Numbered from the stretch's first letter, positions 35,848 through 45,681 are shown. The stretch is 64,000 bases of DNA from Lachnospiraceae bacterium (GCA_017450485.1 JAFSTN010000040.1:37945-101944), one strand, 5' to 3'. Numbers and translations are program-made. Notes: generated by a model not told the origin, from the sequence alone.

Positions 35848-36210
35848 ATGGCAAAAAACATTTTAATTTGCGATGATGCAGCTTTCATGAGAATGATGAT
35901 CAAGGACATTCTGACCAAGAATGGCTACAACATTGCAGGAGAGGCTGAGAATGGAGCTATGGCAGTTGATAAGTACAATGAGACCAAACCCGATCTCGTA
36001 CTTATGGATATCACGATGCCTGAGATGGATGGTATCCAGGCTCTGAAGAAGATCAAGGAGAATGATCCTTCAGCCTCTGTTATCATGTGCTCGGCTATGG
36101 GCCAGCAGGCTATGGTTATCGAATCTATTCAGTCGGGCGCCAGAGACTTCATAGTTAAGCCTTTCCAGGCAGACAGAGTATTGGAAGCTGTACAGAAGGT
36201 TCTCGGATAA
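35848..36210 (+). CDS. cheY: Chemotaxis response regulator CheY
   Basis: A 120-residue single receiver domain. The acidic pair is at Asp9-Asp10, the phosphorylation site is Asp54 in LVLMDITMPEMDG, the Ser/Thr switch lies in MCSAMGQ and the lysine in FIVKPFQ. Phosphorylated by CheA, it binds FliM and FliY to set motor direction. The last base of its stop is shared with the fliO start codon, so the two are tightly coupled. Confidence 0.96.
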   Translation: MAKNILICDDAAFMRMMIKDILTKNGYNIAGEAENGAMAVDKYNETKPDLVLMDITMPEMDGIQALKKIKENDPSASVIMCSAMGQQAMVIESIQSGARDFIVKPFQADRVLEAVQKVLG

Positions 36211-36569
36211 TGGGCTCTTCCTACGCCCAGTTTATAGTTGTACTGCTTATATTTGTCGGGGTTTTGGCGGTAACTCTCTGGGTGACCAGATGGATGTCGG
36301 GATATCAGAGGGTTAAGGGCAGTGACTCCAATATCGGTCTGATCGACAGCCAGACCATAGGTAATGGCAAATACATACAGATAGTACGTCTGGGTGACAG
36401 GTATTTTGCTTTGGCTGTATCCAAGGATAATGTCAGTCTGATCAGTGAACTGGACAAAGATTCTCTTATCATACGAGAAGGGAATTCTCAGACTGCGTCA
36501 TTTAAGGATATTCTGTCCGGCATTAGACCGGCTCCCGGTGGTGATACTATTGAAAACGAGAACAAGTAA
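36210..36569 (+). CDS. fliO: Flagellar biosynthesis protein FliO (FliZ)
   Basis: A 119-residue protein with one N-terminal membrane helix (about residues 6-25, FIVVLLIFVGVLAVTLWVT) and a small cytoplasmic beta domain with IQIVRLGDRYFALAVSKDNVSLI. This pattern matches FliO, which helps assemble the FliP pore. It overlaps the end of cheY by 1 base and the start of fliP by about 20. Confidence 0.86.
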   Translation: MGSSYAQFIVVLLIFVGVLAVTLWVTRWMSGYQRVKGSDSNIGLIDSQTIGNGKYIQIVRLGDRYFALAVSKDNVSLISELDKDSLIIREGNSQTASFKDILSGIRPAPGGDTIENENK

Positions 36570-37443
36570 CAGACGAAACTGTCTTCATATAGTGAGAATA
36601 ATATGCCTGCTGGTTACGGTGGGCATATTGTGTGTGTCGGGACCGGCTACCATGCAGGTGTATGCCGTTGAGCAGATCGACAATGAGCATCACCTGACCG
36701 GTGACACTGAGGACAGTACCAATATCGACAATCCCGGAACGAGCGAAACACCGGAAGATCTTGCGGAACTTAATATAGCCAATACCGTGACCATAACATA
36801 TGCAAACGGCAACGGTCAGATAAACGGTGCATTAAGGATACTCATTATCCTGACTGCGATATCGCTGGCACCTTTTCTTATCATTATGCTCACGTGCTTC
36901 ACCAGGATCATCGTGGTGTTGCATTTCACGAGAATGGCGCTGAACACTCAGACAGCTCCTCCCAATAATGTTTTGATCGCATTGGCGCTGTTCCTGACTT
37001 TCTTTATCATGCAGCCCACCATCCTGACGGTATATAACGAAGCCATAGTGCCGTTTGAGGCAGGTGAGCTGGATGCGCCGGAAGCCTTTGAGGCCGGTAT
37101 GAAGCCGATACGCGAGTTTATGTATCCCCAGACCCAGCGCAAGGATCTGCAGATGTTCCTGGATATATCCCGGACGGAATGGGACGGAACACTGGAATCC
37201 ATACCGAATGCGGTCCTGATTCCGAGCTTTATCATAAGTGAGCTGAGGAGTGCGTTCATTATCGGCTTCCTGATCTATATACCTTTTATCATTATAGATA
37301 TGGTGGTGGCGTCGACGTTGATGAGTATGGGTATGATGATGCTGCCGCCGACCACGATATCCGCACCGTTCAAGATATTGCTCTTCGTGTTGGCTGATGG
37401 CTGGAATCTGGTCATCATGAACGTAGTCAAGACATATTTCTGA
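36550..37443 (+). CDS. fliP: Flagellar export gate protein FliP
   Basis: A 297-residue core subunit of the export gate. A hydrophobic segment at about residues 14-30 looks like a cleaved signal peptide, ending near VYAVEQ. An acidic stretch of about 50 residues follows, and then the membrane core. Family landmarks are CFTRIIVVLHFTRMALNTQTAPPN (partly), ALFLTFFIMQPTILTVYNEA, and GMMMLPPTTISAPFKILLF. The frame is open further upstream. I chose the TTG at 36550 because it places the signal peptide normally, but the ribosome site (GGTGGTG) is weak and the start is uncertain. Confidence 0.92.
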   Translation: MKTRTSNRRNCLHIVRIICLLVTVGILCVSGPATMQVYAVEQIDNEHHLTGDTEDSTNIDNPGTSETPEDLAELNIANTVTITYANGNGQINGALRILIILTAISLAPFLIIMLTCFTRIIVVLHFTRMALNTQTAPPNNVLIALALFLTFFIMQPTILTVYNEAIVPFEAGELDAPEAFEAGMKPIREFMYPQTQRKDLQMFLDISRTEWDGTLESIPNAVLIPSFIISELRSAFIIGFLIYIPFIIIDMVVASTLMSMGMMMLPPTTISAPFKILLFVLADGWNLVIMNVVKTYF

Positions 37444-37456
37444 CAGGAGGATCCGC

Positions 37457-37726
37457 ATGGCCATAGAAGATGTTACACAGATCATAGGTGATGCACTCTT
37501 TACGATACTCAAGACTGCGCTGCCGGTATTGCTTGTGAGTCTTTGCGTGGGCTTGATCGTATCCATTTTTCAGACTGTTACATCCATTCAGGAACAGACG
37601 CTGACCTTCGTTCCCAAGGTTATAGCCATCTTCCTGACGCTTACTCTGATAGGTAACTGGATGCTGAATAATATATTGACTTATATAGACGGGTTATGGG
37701 GGAATTTCGCAGTATATATCAGGTGA
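37457..37726 (+). CDS. fliQ: Flagellar export gate protein FliQ
   Basis: An 89-residue protein with two membrane helices (about 13-35 and 53-75). The motifs are LKTALPVLLVSLCVGLIVSIFQ and SIQEQTLTFVPKVIAI, as in all FliQ proteins. Four copies surround the FliP-FliR pore. The ATG follows AGGAGG by about 8 bases. Confidence 0.96.
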   Translation: MAIEDVTQIIGDALFTILKTALPVLLVSLCVGLIVSIFQTVTSIQEQTLTFVPKVIAIFLTLTLIGNWMLNNILTYIDGLWGNFAVYIR

Positions 37727-37730
37727 TGTG

Positions 37731-38513
37731 ATGTTAGATATCCATTTCACATACAGCGATCTGCAACATTTTCTCCTCATCCTCATGAGGGTGGCTTCTT
37801 TTGTTTTTGTAGCACCCTTTTTCAACGGTAATAACCAGACTCCGAGACGTGTCAAGGCGGGTTTCAGCGTTATGCTTGCGATACTGCTGTTTGGCATGGT
37901 GGAAAAGACGGATCTGGCGTTTGATACCGAGATCGAGTACGCGATCATAGTGATGAAGGAGACCATATGCGGACTCCTGATAGGCCTGGGAGCGCAGTTG
38001 TGCACCGCAGTAGCTGTCCTGGCCGGATATATCGTGGATATAGAGACGGGTATGAGTATGGCGCAGGTGTTTGATGTGAACACCAGGCAGCAGGTATCTA
38101 TCTCGAGCGGAATCTATAATTATTCGTTTCTGCTGATCATGGTGATATCGGGTGTTTATAAGTATCTTCTGGGAGCGCTTGTAGATTCGTTTACATTGAT
38201 CCCGATCGGCGGACAGGTGTTTCACACAGAGCAGCTCGTGGGCCAGATAATAGCTTTTATGGGACAGTACATGTCCATAGGATTCAGGGTGGCCCTCCCG
38301 ATCTTCTGCTGTATCCTGATACTGAATTCGGTTTTGGGCATACTTGCGAAGGTTGCGCCTCAGATGAATATGTTTGCTGTCGGTATGCAGCTTAAAGTAT
38401 TGACGGGCCTGTCTCTGTTATATATTTCGACCTTTACTCTTCCGAAGATATCGGAGTTCATATTTACGGAGATGAGACGTATGATAGTTGGTTTTGTAGA
38501 GGGTATGATGTGA
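37731..38513 (+). CDS. fliR: Flagellar export gate protein FliR
   Basis: A 260-residue hydrophobic protein with about six membrane helices. The family pattern appears in RVASFVFVAPFFNGNNQTPRRVKAGF and ETGMSMAQVFDV. One copy completes the FliPQR pore. A GTG at 37728 directly before the ATG at 37731 is an alternative start. The last bases overlap flhB (GTGA-type overlap). Confidence 0.95.
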   Translation: MLDIHFTYSDLQHFLLILMRVASFVFVAPFFNGNNQTPRRVKAGFSVMLAILLFGMVEKTDLAFDTEIEYAIIVMKETICGLLIGLGAQLCTAVAVLAGYIVDIETGMSMAQVFDVNTRQQVSISSGIYNYSFLLIMVISGVYKYLLGALVDSFTLIPIGGQVFHTEQLVGQIIAFMGQYMSIGFRVALPIFCCILILNSVLGILAKVAPQMNMFAVGMQLKVLTGLSLLYISTFTLPKISEFIFTEMRRMIVGFVEGMM

Positions 38514-39622
38514 GCCTGAAGTATGATCTTCAGTTCTTCGCCAAGGACGGCCCCGGCGGAGAGAAAACAGAACCGGCTACCGCCAAGAAGTTAAGGGATG
38601 CCCGCAGAGAAGGTCAGGTGGCAAAGAGCAGGGAAGTATCGAATGCTGCGATGCTGCTCGCACTGTTCGTGTTCCTGAGCCTGGTGGTTGGTTATTACGG
38701 ATCCAGCTTCCTGAATATTTTTGATATGGTATATAACCGTATTCCGGAGTGGACCGTTATGCATGGCGGAGAGATCCCGCTTGCTACGATCTATGCCGCT
38801 TTACGGGATATCATATTCAAGTTCCTGGTCATAGTGCTGCCGGCATTGATCATCGGATTTGTGGTACCTTTCATAGCAAATCTGGTACAGGTCAAATGGT
38901 CACCGACCACTAAACCGATGCAACCCAAATTCAGCAAGCTCAATCCGCTTAACGGTATCAAGAGGATATTTTCGCTGAATTCGCTGATGGAGCTTCTTAA
39001 GTCGATCCTCAAGATCGCCATCATCGGTTTTGTGGTTTATCTGTATATCAGGAGGGAACAGAACAGATTCCTGATCTTATTGGAATTGCCGGTAATGGAT
39101 GCGCTGAGTCAGTTACTTGGCGTGATCGTTACCATAGGAATAAGGATCTCCGCTGTGTATGTCGTTCTGGCTGCCGCTGACTACATTTACCAGAAATGGA
39201 AGTTCAGCGAGGACATGAAGATGACCAAGCAGGAAGTCAAGGACGAGTACAAGAACATGGAGGGAGATCCGCAGATCAAGTCACAGCAGAAGGCAAGAAT
39301 GCTGCAGGCATCCAGGCGTCGTATGATGACACGCCTTCCGGAAGCCGATGTAGTCATCACGAACCCGACGCATTACGCAGTGGCCATTAAGTACGATCCC
39401 GACCTGTATGATGCTCCTTTTGTGATAGCGAAGGGCAGTGATTATCTGGCCGCCAGGATCAAAGAGATCGCTGCGGAGAATCATATCGAGATAGTAGAGA
39501 ATAAACCCCTCGCCCGTATGCTTTATGCAAACGTCGAGGTCGATCAGATCGTACCGCCTGAGTTATATCAGGCAGTGGCCGAGGTTCTGGCCTTTGTATA
39601 TCACTTACAGGGCAGAGTCTGA
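38510..39622 (+). CDS. flhB: Flagellar export switch protein FlhB
   Basis: A 370-residue protein. The N-terminal EKTEPATAKKLRDARREGQVAKS is the family signature. Four membrane helices follow (about 28-215), and then a cytoplasmic domain with the self-cleavage site NPTH at residues 285-288. Cleavage there is needed for the switch to filament substrates, acting with FliK. The GTG at 38510 overlaps the fliR stop. Confidence 0.96.
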   Translation: MSLKYDLQFFAKDGPGGEKTEPATAKKLRDARREGQVAKSREVSNAAMLLALFVFLSLVVGYYGSSFLNIFDMVYNRIPEWTVMHGGEIPLATIYAALRDIIFKFLVIVLPALIIGFVVPFIANLVQVKWSPTTKPMQPKFSKLNPLNGIKRIFSLNSLMELLKSILKIAIIGFVVYLYIRREQNRFLILLELPVMDALSQLLGVIVTIGIRISAVYVVLAAADYIYQKWKFSEDMKMTKQEVKDEYKNMEGDPQIKSQQKARMLQASRRRMMTRLPEADVVITNPTHYAVAIKYDPDLYDAPFVIAKGSDYLAARIKEIAAENHIEIVENKPLARMLYANVEVDQIVPPELYQAVAEVLAFVYHLQGRV

Positions 39623-39643
39623 AACTATAGAAAGGAGGAGCAC

Positions 39644-41686
39644 ATGGGTAAGTTTAAATTTGCTGACGTCGGTGTCGCCACGTATCTGCTCATAGCGTTC
39701 GTCATGATGATCGTTCCGATGCCTGAATGGCTGCTGGATATTTTCCTGACAGCCGATATGGGTATCAGCTTTACCATCCTCTTTACTTCCATGTTTGCCG
39801 AGGAAGTACTGGGCATGAGTTTCTATCCCACCATGCTGCTCTTCTCAACCATATTCCGTATCGCTCTGAACGTATCATCGACGAGACTGATCCTTGCACA
39901 GGGCAGTGCCGGTAACGTTATCCAGGTGTTCGGTGAGTTCGTGGGCGGCGGTGATCTGGTCATAGGTATCATCGTGTATCTGATCCTGGTCATCGTCCAG
40001 TTCGTTGTTATCAATAAAGGTTCGGAGAGAGTTGCCGAGGTAACGGCGAGATTTACTCTGGATGCCATGCCTGGTAAGCAGATGGCTATCGATGCCGACC
40101 TGAATACCGGAGCCATCACGGATGAAGAAGCCAAAGCCAGACGAGATAAGATACAGGAAGAAGCCACCTTTTTCGGCTCCATGGATGGTGCTGTCAAGTT
40201 CGTAAAGGGAGATGCAAACGCCGGCCTGATCATAACCGCGATCAATATCGTGGGCGGTATAGCAATGGGTGTCCTCAGGATGGGCATGGATGTTGCCACT
40301 GCGCTCAACTGGTATACGATACTGACCATAGGCGACGGTCTGGTAAGTATGATCTCTTCACTCCTGATATCACTGGCGACAGGTATCCTGGTAACCAAGG
40401 GGTCCAAAACGGCGGATTTCGGTTCGACCCTGCTGTCGCAGTTGTTCGGTATACCGAAAGCATTATATATAGTAGGCGGAGTGCTCGCTTTCCTGGGAAT
40501 AGTCACTCCTTTGAACACTGTGCTTTTTGTGGTAGCCGGAGCGATATTCATTATCGTAGCCAGAGTCATAGCCGGCACGATAGAGACTGCGAAGATCGAG
40601 TCCGAGGTTGAGAGCGAGGAAGCTGCCGCAGAGGAGATCAGGCAGCCCGAGAATGTCACTTCGCTGCTTAATGTGGATCCTATAGAGCTGGAGTTCGGAT
40701 ACGGTATCATCCCTCTGGCAGATGTTAACCAGGGCGGCGACCTGCTGGATCGAGTGGTCATGATCAGACGACAGATAGCGCTGGAACTCGGTACCGTGGT
40801 GCCTATCATCCGTTTGCGCGATAACATACAGCTCAATCCGAACCAGTATATCATCAAGATCAAGGGTGTACAGGTATCGGAGGGAGAGATACTTTTTGAC
40901 CATTATATGGCGATGAATCCCGGATTCATCACCGAGAAGATCCCGGGTATAGATACCACGGAGCCTTCATTCGGCCTCCCGGCCACATGGATCACTGAGG
41001 GACAGCGAGAAAAGGCTGAGAGCATGGGATATACGGTAGTTGATCCTCCGTCCATAATCGCCACTCATCTGACCGAGGTCATCAGACAGCATATCGCTGA
41101 ACTGCTGACGCGTCAGGATGTACAGAACCTGATCGACAACCTCAAAGAGACCAATCCTTCGATCGTAGACGAACTCGTACCGAAGCTGCTTGGTCTCGGT
41201 GAAGTGCAGAAGGTTCTGCAGAATCTCCTGTCGGAGGGCATATCCATCCGTGACCTGCTGACCATATTTGAGACCATGGCGGATTATGCGACTACGACCA
41301 GAGATACGGATATTCTCACCGAATACATTCGTCAGGCCTTGAAGAGAGCCATATCCAATAAGTTCTTCCCTGCCAACGAGACTACCCAGGTAGTGACTGT
41401 GGATCCTGCACTTGAGCAGGACATCATGGCGAGCGTGAAGCAGACTGAACAGGGTGCATATCTGACGATGGATCCTCAGAAGATCGAAGCTATCATGGCG
41501 AGTGTGAAAGAACAGATGGATAAACTGGAGAATCTCGGCAAGAATCCGATAATAGTCACTTCTCCAATCGTCAGGATATATTTTAAGAAGCTTACGGAAG
41601 AATACTTTAAGGACCTGATAGTAGTGTCCTATAATGAGTTAGAGACCAATATCAGTATTCAATCTATAGGAACGGTAACAGCTTAA
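39644..41686 (+). CDS. flhA: Flagellar export gate protein FlhA
   Basis: A 680-residue protein. It has about eight membrane helices in the first 320 residues, with the FHIPEP-type stretch RFTLDAMPGKQMAIDADLN. A cytoplasmic ring domain follows that docks chaperone-substrate complexes (GYGIIPLADVNQGGDLLDRV). It is the largest gate component and likely couples ion flow to export. A strong AAAGGAGGAG site precedes the ATG. Confidence 0.97.
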   Translation: MGKFKFADVGVATYLLIAFVMMIVPMPEWLLDIFLTADMGISFTILFTSMFAEEVLGMSFYPTMLLFSTIFRIALNVSSTRLILAQGSAGNVIQVFGEFVGGGDLVIGIIVYLILVIVQFVVINKGSERVAEVTARFTLDAMPGKQMAIDADLNTGAITDEEAKARRDKIQEEATFFGSMDGAVKFVKGDANAGLIITAINIVGGIAMGVLRMGMDVATALNWYTILTIGDGLVSMISSLLISLATGILVTKGSKTADFGSTLLSQLFGIPKALYIVGGVLAFLGIVTPLNTVLFVVAGAIFIIVARVIAGTIETAKIESEVESEEAAAEEIRQPENVTSLLNVDPIELEFGYGIIPLADVNQGGDLLDRVVMIRRQIALELGTVVPIIRLRDNIQLNPNQYIIKIKGVQVSEGEILFDHYMAMNPGFITEKIPGIDTTEPSFGLPATWITEGQREKAESMGYTVVDPPSIIATHLTEVIRQHIAELLTRQDVQNLIDNLKETNPSIVDELVPKLLGLGEVQKVLQNLLSEGISIRDLLTIFETMADYATTTRDTDILTEYIRQALKRAISNKFFPANETTQVVTVDPALEQDIMASVKQTEQGAYLTMDPQKIEAIMASVKEQMDKLENLGKNPIIVTSPIVRIYFKKLTEEYFKDLIVVSYNELETNISIQSIGTVTA

Positions 41687-41687
41687 G

Positions 41688-42953
41688 ATGATCATTAAGA
41701 AGTTTACAGCCAAAACCGAAGCAGAGGCTACGGCCGAGGCCAGAAAAGAGCTTGGTCCCAATGTTGTGATCATGAACGTGAGGAGCGTTAAGCAAAAGGG
41801 AATATTCTATTTCCTGAAGCCGCCTCTGATGGAAGTGACTGTGGCTCTGGAGGAAGAGGGTGAACCCGGCGCGGTTCGCCGGCGGGTAGTGACTCCCGAA
41901 CCTCCCGCATCGTCCGATCCGGTCAGAGAGGCAGTCAGTCAGGTGAGCTCACTGGTCAATGCCGATCTGGAGAAAGAAAAAGAGAAAAAACAGGAAGAGG
42001 AGTATCACGAGTCCGTAATAGAAGAGAAGCTTGATTCACTGCAGAGTCTGCTTGAAAAGCAGATTTCGACTCCATCGGTCACCGCTGAACCGGAACAGTC
42101 AAAACCTGTGCCCCAGCCTGCCACCGAGGATGAATCCGAGGTTACGGATGTGGATGCGGAGCTTCTGAAGTTCATGAAACTCCTGTATAACACGATGATA
42201 GATAATGAGGTCAACGAAAAGGTTGCAAATGCGATCATAGAGGAGACCCGTAAGTCCGCCAAACCGGGTATGCCGTTTGATTACGCGCTGGCGGCCACCT
42301 ATCAGAAGATGGTACTGAAATTTGGTACTCCCCAGGCCATATCACCTGCTTCGCGAGGGCCCAAGGTCGTGTTCTTCATTGGACCTACGGGTGTAGGCAA
42401 GACTACCACCATAGCGAAGATAGCATCGCAGTTTTCCGTGGATCAGGGCAAGAAAGTTGCCCTGCTTACTGCCGATACTTACAGGATAGCCGCAGCGGAG
42501 CAGCTTCGTACATATGCAAATATCCTGGAAGTACCTTTCCGTATCATATATGCGGTTGAGGAAGTTGAACAGGCACTTGAGGATTTTGCCGCATATGATT
42601 ACATCCTGGTGGATACGGCCGGACATTCGCATCAGAATGAATCGCAGCGGGATCAGATGAACGGATTTATCCACTCCGTGGACGGATTGGCCGAAAAGGA
42701 AACCTTCCTCGTGCTTTCCGCCACTACCAAATACAGAGATCTGATCAGTATAGCCGATACATATACGGCCATGACAGATTACAAGCTTATCTTCACCAAG
42801 CTGGATGAGACCACGACTCTCGGCAACCTTTTGAATCTGAAACTGCATACGGGTACGACTATATCGTATGTTACCAACGGACAGAACGTGCCGGATGATA
42901 TTGCTCCTTTTAATCCGCAGAAGACGGTCAAGCTTCTGCTGGGCGGTAAATAA
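41688..42953 (+). CDS. flhF: Flagellar SRP-type GTPase FlhF
   Basis: A 421-residue GTPase of the SRP54/FtsY class that controls flagellar position. The N-terminal B domain (1-130) is charged and partly disordered. The NG domain has P-loop GPTGVGKTTTIAKIA, ADTYRIAAAEQLRTYA, DTAGHSHQN and TKLDETTTLGNLLNL. The ATG is 1 base after the flhA stop. flhG follows, and the FlhG N-terminus usually activates FlhF. Confidence 0.95.
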   Translation: MIIKKFTAKTEAEATAEARKELGPNVVIMNVRSVKQKGIFYFLKPPLMEVTVALEEEGEPGAVRRRVVTPEPPASSDPVREAVSQVSSLVNADLEKEKEKKQEEEYHESVIEEKLDSLQSLLEKQISTPSVTAEPEQSKPVPQPATEDESEVTDVDAELLKFMKLLYNTMIDNEVNEKVANAIIEETRKSAKPGMPFDYALAATYQKMVLKFGTPQAISPASRGPKVVFFIGPTGVGKTTTIAKIASQFSVDQGKKVALLTADTYRIAAAEQLRTYANILEVPFRIIYAVEEVEQALEDFAAYDYILVDTAGHSHQNESQRDQMNGFIHSVDGLAEKETFLVLSATTKYRDLISIADTYTAMTDYKLIFTKLDETTTLGNLLNLKLHTGTTISYVTNGQNVPDDIAPFNPQKTVKLLLGGK

Positions 42954-42967
42954 GCAAAGGGTATAAG

Positions 42968-43855
42968 ATGGATCAGGCTACAGGCTTAAGAAATCTCGTA
43001 AAATCGAATAATACTCCGACAAGACCGATATCCAGAGTCATAACCGTGACCAGCGGTAAGGGCGGGGTCGGCAAGTCCAATACGTCCATCAATCTGGCGA
43101 TCCAGTTTCGCAAGCTTGGCCAGAGGGTCATCATATTGGATGCCGATTTCGGTCTGGCGAACATCGAGATCATGTTCGGTGCGGTACCAAAGCATAATCT
43201 CTGCGATCTGATATATCAGAACAAGAGTATCAGGGAGATCATTACCTGGGGGCCTATGGAGGTCGGATTCATTTCGGGCGGAAGCGGTATTGCCGGTATG
43301 TCGAATCTCAGCCGCGATTATCTGACCTACATCATACAGAATCTGGCCGAACTCGATGCCATTGCGGACATTATTATAGTAGATACGGGTGCGGGCATCT
43401 CCGACGCCGTACTGGAATTCCTGGTAGCCAGCGGTGAGATACTGCTGGTAACCACTCCGGAGCCCACATCCATAACGGACTCATATTCATTGCTCAAGGC
43501 GCTTAACAGACATGACCGTTTTGATCGAGATTATTCCCAGATCAAAGTGGTGGCGAACAAGGTCGATTCGGATTCCGAGGGACAGGCTTTATTTAATAAG
43601 CTCAATGCCGTTGTCAACAGATACCTGCATCTGCCGATCTCTTATCTCGGAGCGGTACCGCAGGATCAGCAGCTGGTCAAGGCGGTTATGCAGCAGATGC
43701 CTGTATCGATACAGCATCCGACAGCCAAATCATCGCTGGCATATGAGAACATAGCTGCCAAACTCATGAACATAGATCCCGACAAGCTTCACAAGCGCGG
43801 GATGGCCGCATTCTTTTCACATATAGTAACAACTGCAAAAAAGGCACAAAATTGA
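42968..43855 (+). CDS. flhG: Flagellar number regulator FlhG (YlxH), MinD-like ATPase
   Basis: A 295-residue MinD/ParA-type ATPase. The N-terminal DQATGLRNLVKS is the Gln-containing helix that stimulates FlhF. The deviant Walker A is TSGKGGVGKSNTS, and the second motif is LDADFGLANIEIMFG. A C-terminal amphipathic stretch suits membrane binding. It limits flagellar number and helps C-ring assembly through FliM/FliY. Confidence 0.94.
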   Translation: MDQATGLRNLVKSNNTPTRPISRVITVTSGKGGVGKSNTSINLAIQFRKLGQRVIILDADFGLANIEIMFGAVPKHNLCDLIYQNKSIREIITWGPMEVGFISGGSGIAGMSNLSRDYLTYIIQNLAELDAIADIIIVDTGAGISDAVLEFLVASGEILLVTTPEPTSITDSYSLLKALNRHDRFDRDYSQIKVVANKVDSDSEGQALFNKLNAVVNRYLHLPISYLGAVPQDQQLVKAVMQQMPVSIQHPTAKSSLAYENIAAKLMNIDPDKLHKRGMAAFFSHIVTTAKKAQN

Positions 43856-43877
43856 TCGATAAGAGCAGGAGGGGTAT

Positions 43878-44609
43878 ATGCTTTCTAAATATGTAGTCGT
43901 AGGTAATCGCGTCGAATTACAGGCGGTCAAGCGCCTTAATCTGAATCAGGATCGCGAAAACGATGAGAGAAAGGTCTATACGACCAAAGTGTATGATATC
44001 GTCTCGGACGAGCGTATTGAGCTTCTGATGCCCATGGAGCAGACCAAACTCATACTTCTGCCCGTGGACGGTGAATATGAGCTGTGTTTCTATACCGATA
44101 ACGGATTATATCAGTGTGTGGCCAAGGTCGTGGACCGTTACAGGGACAACAACATATATGTGCTGGCTCTCGATCTGACCACTAACCTGCGGAAGTATCA
44201 GCGCAGAGAGTTCTACAGATTCAGCTGTGCCCTGGAGATGAATTCCCGTGAGCTCCTGAAGGAGGAGATCGAGTCTCTGAACAATTCGCATAACGCTCTT
44301 CAGCCCGAACTTCCGCTCAAACGAAGTGTTATCGTGGATATCAGCGGCGGTGGTCTGCGATTTGTATCCAATCTGGAGTATGAGAAGGGCAGCATGATAC
44401 TGTGTAACTATAATCTGGTGGTAGATAATGTGCAGAAGCATTACAGTCTGGTCGGAAAGGTACTCTCGGTCGAGGAACTCGAGAACAGACCGGGCGTGTA
44501 TGAGCACCGTGTCCAGTATGTAAATATGGATGTTGATGAACGAGAAGAGATAATCAAGTACATTTTCAACGAAGAACGTAAGAGCCGGCATAAAGAAAAG
44601 GGGATGTAA
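43878..44609 (+). CDS. YcgR-like PilZ-domain cyclic di-GMP-binding protein
   Basis: A 243-residue cytoplasmic protein. An N-terminal YcgR-N-type domain (1-100) is followed by a PilZ domain with its two ligand motifs: RREFYR (Arg110 and Arg114) and DISGGG (Asp154, Ser156, Gly159). Proteins of this type slow the motor or stators when cyclic di-GMP is high. It is inserted between flhG and cheB, a place where B. subtilis has no gene, and ends 1 base before cheB. Confidence 0.88.
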   Translation: MLSKYVVVGNRVELQAVKRLNLNQDRENDERKVYTTKVYDIVSDERIELLMPMEQTKLILLPVDGEYELCFYTDNGLYQCVAKVVDRYRDNNIYVLALDLTTNLRKYQRREFYRFSCALEMNSRELLKEEIESLNNSHNALQPELPLKRSVIVDISGGGLRFVSNLEYEKGSMILCNYNLVVDNVQKHYSLVGKVLSVEELENRPGVYEHRVQYVNMDVDEREEIIKYIFNEERKSRHKEKGM

Positions 44610-44610
44610 C

Positions 44611-45681
44611 ATGAAAAAAATACTACTAGTTGATGACTCTGCACTCATGAGAAGGGTGCTTGGTGATATAATTGATTCAGATTCCAAATTTCATGTAGAA
44701 GATCGGGCCAATAACGGCATAGAGGCACTTGAGAAGCTGCAGAAGAATACATACGATGCAGTGGTGTTGGATGTCAATATGCCGCAGATGGATGGGATCA
44801 CCCTGTTAAAGGAGCTTCACAAGAAGAAGATCAATGTCAGAGTCATGATGGCATCTACCGATACCATGGAAGGCGCTAAAGTCACTCTGGACGCTCTTGA
44901 TCTCGGAGCCCTGGATTTCATACATAAACCGAGTAACGCATTTGACTGTAAGGAAGCCGACTTCCAGAAGCGTATGCTCAGGACACTCGAAAGTGTATGT
45001 ATGTCCAAGGTACCTTCTTTCGAACCGGCGCTCACGATGGAATCCATCAAGACGTCGAGGAAGGTCGTAGAGCTTGTCAGTAAGCATGCAACGACAGCAA
45101 CGACATCCAAGATCGTAGCGATAGCCTCTTCAACGGGCGGGCCGAAAGCATTGCAGTCCGTTATACCGAACCTGCCGAGTAATCTGGCAGCGCCGGTAGT
45201 ACTCGTACAGCATATGCCGGTCGGTTTTACCGCTTCACTGGCAGACCGGTTGAACTCACTGAGCGAAGTGACCGTGACCGAAGCTAAAGAGGGTGATGTT
45301 CTGGAGCCGGGACATGTCTATATCTCGCAGGGGGGTAAGCACATGAATGTCCTGACGATGGCCAGCAAGTATTCAATCCATTATACCGACGAACCTACCA
45401 GAGAAGGAGTCAAGCCCTGTGCCAACTATATGTATGAATCGCTGGCATCATCCAAAGTCAGTGAGATCGTATGTGTGGTAATGACCGGCATGGGAGCAGA
45501 CGGTACAGAAGGTATTGTCCATCTGAAAGAGAAGAAGAAAGTACATGTCATAACCCAGACTGAAGGAACCTGTGCTGTTTACGGTATGCCGAAAGCAGCC
45601 GTGAAGCAGGGGCTTTCGGATCAGCAGGTTCCTCTCGATCAGATAGCACAGGAAATCGTTATGAACGTAGGCGTTCGATAA
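44611..45681 (+). CDS. cheB: Chemoreceptor methylesterase CheB
   Basis: A 356-residue response regulator. The receiver domain has Asp54 in VVLDVNMPQMDG. The C-terminal esterase has the catalytic triad Ser174 (IASSTGGPKA), His201 (VQHMPVGFT) and Asp297 (MTGMGADG). It removes methyl groups from glutamates of chemoreceptors and deamidates glutamines during adaptation. The partner methyltransferase cheR is not in the window. Confidence 0.95.
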   Translation: MKKILLVDDSALMRRVLGDIIDSDSKFHVEDRANNGIEALEKLQKNTYDAVVLDVNMPQMDGITLLKELHKKKINVRVMMASTDTMEGAKVTLDALDLGALDFIHKPSNAFDCKEADFQKRMLRTLESVCMSKVPSFEPALTMESIKTSRKVVELVSKHATTATTSKIVAIASSTGGPKALQSVIPNLPSNLAAPVVLVQHMPVGFTASLADRLNSLSEVTVTEAKEGDVLEPGHVYISQGGKHMNVLTMASKYSIHYTDEPTREGVKPCANYMYESLASSKVSEIVCVVMTGMGADGTEGIVHLKEKKKVHVITQTEGTCAVYGMPKAAVKQGLSDQQVPLDQIAQEIVMNVGVR

